Shown here: piece by piece, positions 58,101 through 61,100 of the stretch
How the letters are laid out: every line of letters begins with the position of its first letter
Numbering within the stretch: the stretch's first letter is position 1
From: Mimachlamys varia
Lineage: Eukaryota; Mollusca; Bivalvia; Pectinida; Pectinidae
Length of the DNA stretch: 64,000 bases
NCBI GenBank assembly: GCA_947623455.1
Contig: OX392532.1
Span: forward strand, 6,146,001-6,210,000
Reading direction: 5' to 3'
Notes under the pieces: model-generated
The model's input: only the letters and a program-made list of their open reading frames with translations
Told to the model about the DNA's origin: nothing
Databases searched by the model: none
Translations under genes and position numbers: made by a program

Positions 58101-61100
58101 AACTATAGCATACTTTGTACCTTCTGTATCAGAACTATAGCATACTTTGTACCTTCTGTATCATTGTAAAAATCAAGTCAAGGTAATTCATTCTAATAAA
58201 CTTTGGCTGACAAACTACTACTTAAGCTGTTAAGAACAATCAGAAGATGTTGCTGGAAAATTCCAAGATTGTGATCACACACTTCTTTTGGCTTAGTTAA
58301 ATTAAAAATACATAACCAAATTTAAACAGTTAAGTACACAGATAATTGGCACAATCTCAATACATGCAGTAGAAAGTAATATACCAAATCTGTAATGGTA
58401 ACCTCTGTACAGTATTTATCATCATTTCATACAGACAACAGGTTGACATGGCCTTTTCTGTAAGTAAGTAACTATAGAAAAGAACTTGTATCAATACTTA
58501 CAGAAGCCCGCAGTATAAGTTGTAGGTCTGGGTGAGTTTCATATCGAATCCTTACTTTGGCAACCACGATCTCAAAAACTTCACTGACACTTGACGAGGC
58601 AAGGTCTGATTCCCGAATTGTTAAAAGTCCATCAATATCGTTAACGATCTGAAGACTAACAGCTGTCGACTGGTCAACGTTGGAGGAAACAGATATATTT
58701 CCTACGACTGTTCCGATGTCATAGACTTCAGACATGGCAAAGTTGTACTGAGATTGCGGAGTGCTGGGGGGAGGGTAGGTCGACTGTAATGTCATCGTGA
58801 TGGTAACAGTGTCAGACAATTGTGGAGTACCTCCATCTCGAGCAATCACTTCAAGCGAAATTGGGGATGTCTGAAATGGAAAAGAGATGCACCAAATAAA
58901 TCAATCCAAACTCTACATAATCAGCACACCAGTGTCACCAAACTGTCGACAACATCAGTATGACATTGCCAGACTCAACCCAGTCAGCGTTTACATTAAA
59001 CTGTATTATTAAGATCATTAATGATCTTTATCTTTTGTTTATGATAAACATTTCTACCAACCATTGGACATTACCGTCATTATGATGATAATGCCATGTA
59101 CCGTATTTGCTGAAATAGGATAACATACCTTAGATCTAACCAAGATCTGGACAATAAATGTGGTTTATATAAGGTCAATAAATACTATGTTTTGTGACCA
59201 GAATGGGGTGTACTCATGATGTGCGATATTGTTGTTATCAATAACGGACATGTACACTTATGACTGAGATTTGTGGGGTTATTTTTTTGGAAATATGCAA
59301 ACAGGTAGGTTTACTGTACCATAATATGGAATAAGTTAGCTTTGTCACGATTAATAGGGCACTTATATAATTTCAATACCTTCGTGGAAGGAGAGGGTTG
59401 AAGGAGTGGGGTTGCTATTAGGGTAAATATAAAAGGTGTATTTGATGAGGAGAAAAACTTAAAGAGCTGTGCCCTGATTTGATTGGCCCAAGTCGATCCT
59501 GTATGTAAAAGCTACTTACACTAATGTCCAGTGTTTGTGCTATTGTAATGATGCCTCTTGTGTTGTCAATGGAGAAATATGCACCAGGATTTTGGGTGAA
59601 CTCATATGTTATATCTGCATTTATTCCGGTGTCCAAATCCTCGGCCAGAATGACGATGGCCACAGTGCCTACTGTTGACTGTGTATACAGGGTTTGGGAG
59701 TAAGACGAGGAGGTAAATACTGGGGGGTGGTCGTTGGTATCTTCAAGCTCTACAAGGAAAGTACACAAGTCACTGAGTGGAGGGTCTCCCCGGTCTGTAC
59801 CCTGCACTGTAATGGATATTCTATCAAAGAATTGCTCCCTATCCAGAACCTTGGTCGTCGTGATGTTACCAGTCTTCTTGTCGATCTTAAAATACTTTGA
59901 GGCATTGAAGTTTCTATCTAGTCGCAGGGAATATTCTATCTCACTGTTCTCTCCGCGACTGGCGTCACTTGCTTCAACCTGAAAACCAAGAAAAGACACA
60001 TTTATATTGGTAGTTATATCAGAATTTCCCATGGTATGATATCATCATACTGAGTATGATGAGCTGTCGAGGCCTGTATATATCTGTTATATTAAATGGC
60101 AGTATGGTCCAGTAAAAAAAAACCCAACTTTTTAAGCAATGCAGTGGCACCGGTGTTCACTCCCTACTGTAGATCACTCTATATAGTACCAAGACACAGT
60201 TTGGGTGGGGTATAATATACCAGTTCAAACACAGACTTGGGTGCCTAATATATACGAGTACACAGGTGGAGTCCTAATATACCAGTACACAGGTGGGGGG
60301 GGGGGGGTCCTAATATACCAGTACACAGGTGGGGGGGGGGGTCCTAATATACCAGTACACAGGTGGGGGGGGGGGGGTCCTAATATACCAGTACACAGGT
60401 GTGTGTGTGTTGGGGGGGGGGGATGTAGTCCTAATATACCAGGTTGGGGGTGGGGTGGAGTCCTAATACACCAGTACACACACAACTTACCGTGACGACT
60501 GGAGTTCCAATTGGTTGCTGCTCCATCACTTTAGGCTTATAGTTACAATTAAACTGTGGCTTCTTATTCACAGCGTCTATAATATAGACTGTGACGGAGG
60601 CTGTACTTGTGTGGAGAGATACGCTTTTGTCACTGCAGCATCCATTATCATCCACAGCCAAAACCTCGAAATTGTACTCGTTGATGGCATCAGGAATAAT
60701 GTTGTCACCGAGATTTAGCCTTATTATGCCCGTATGTGAGTTTATGTTGAAGATGTTATGGCTGCCACCTAGAAAAAAAATTAATGTACAGAAAATCACT
60801 CGACATTCAAACTGAACAATAAGGACCAGAATGTTTCCCCTAATGATACAGCTGAACTACTGGCTTTTTAAGGTTGAAATGTTAATTTAAAATTAACACA
60901 TATATAAAAGTGTGTGATAGAACTACCAGGTGTCCTGATTTCTAAACAATCAAGTTAATGTTTACTTAAGTAATGTATACGCACTGACCACCAGGCCACA
61001 CAAACGATACATAGTCGCCACTTGTAACTGGAAACAGTCAGAATTGATGTGTACAATGGCTTGGATAAATTAACGTCATTTAAACCCACCTCCTAAGCTG

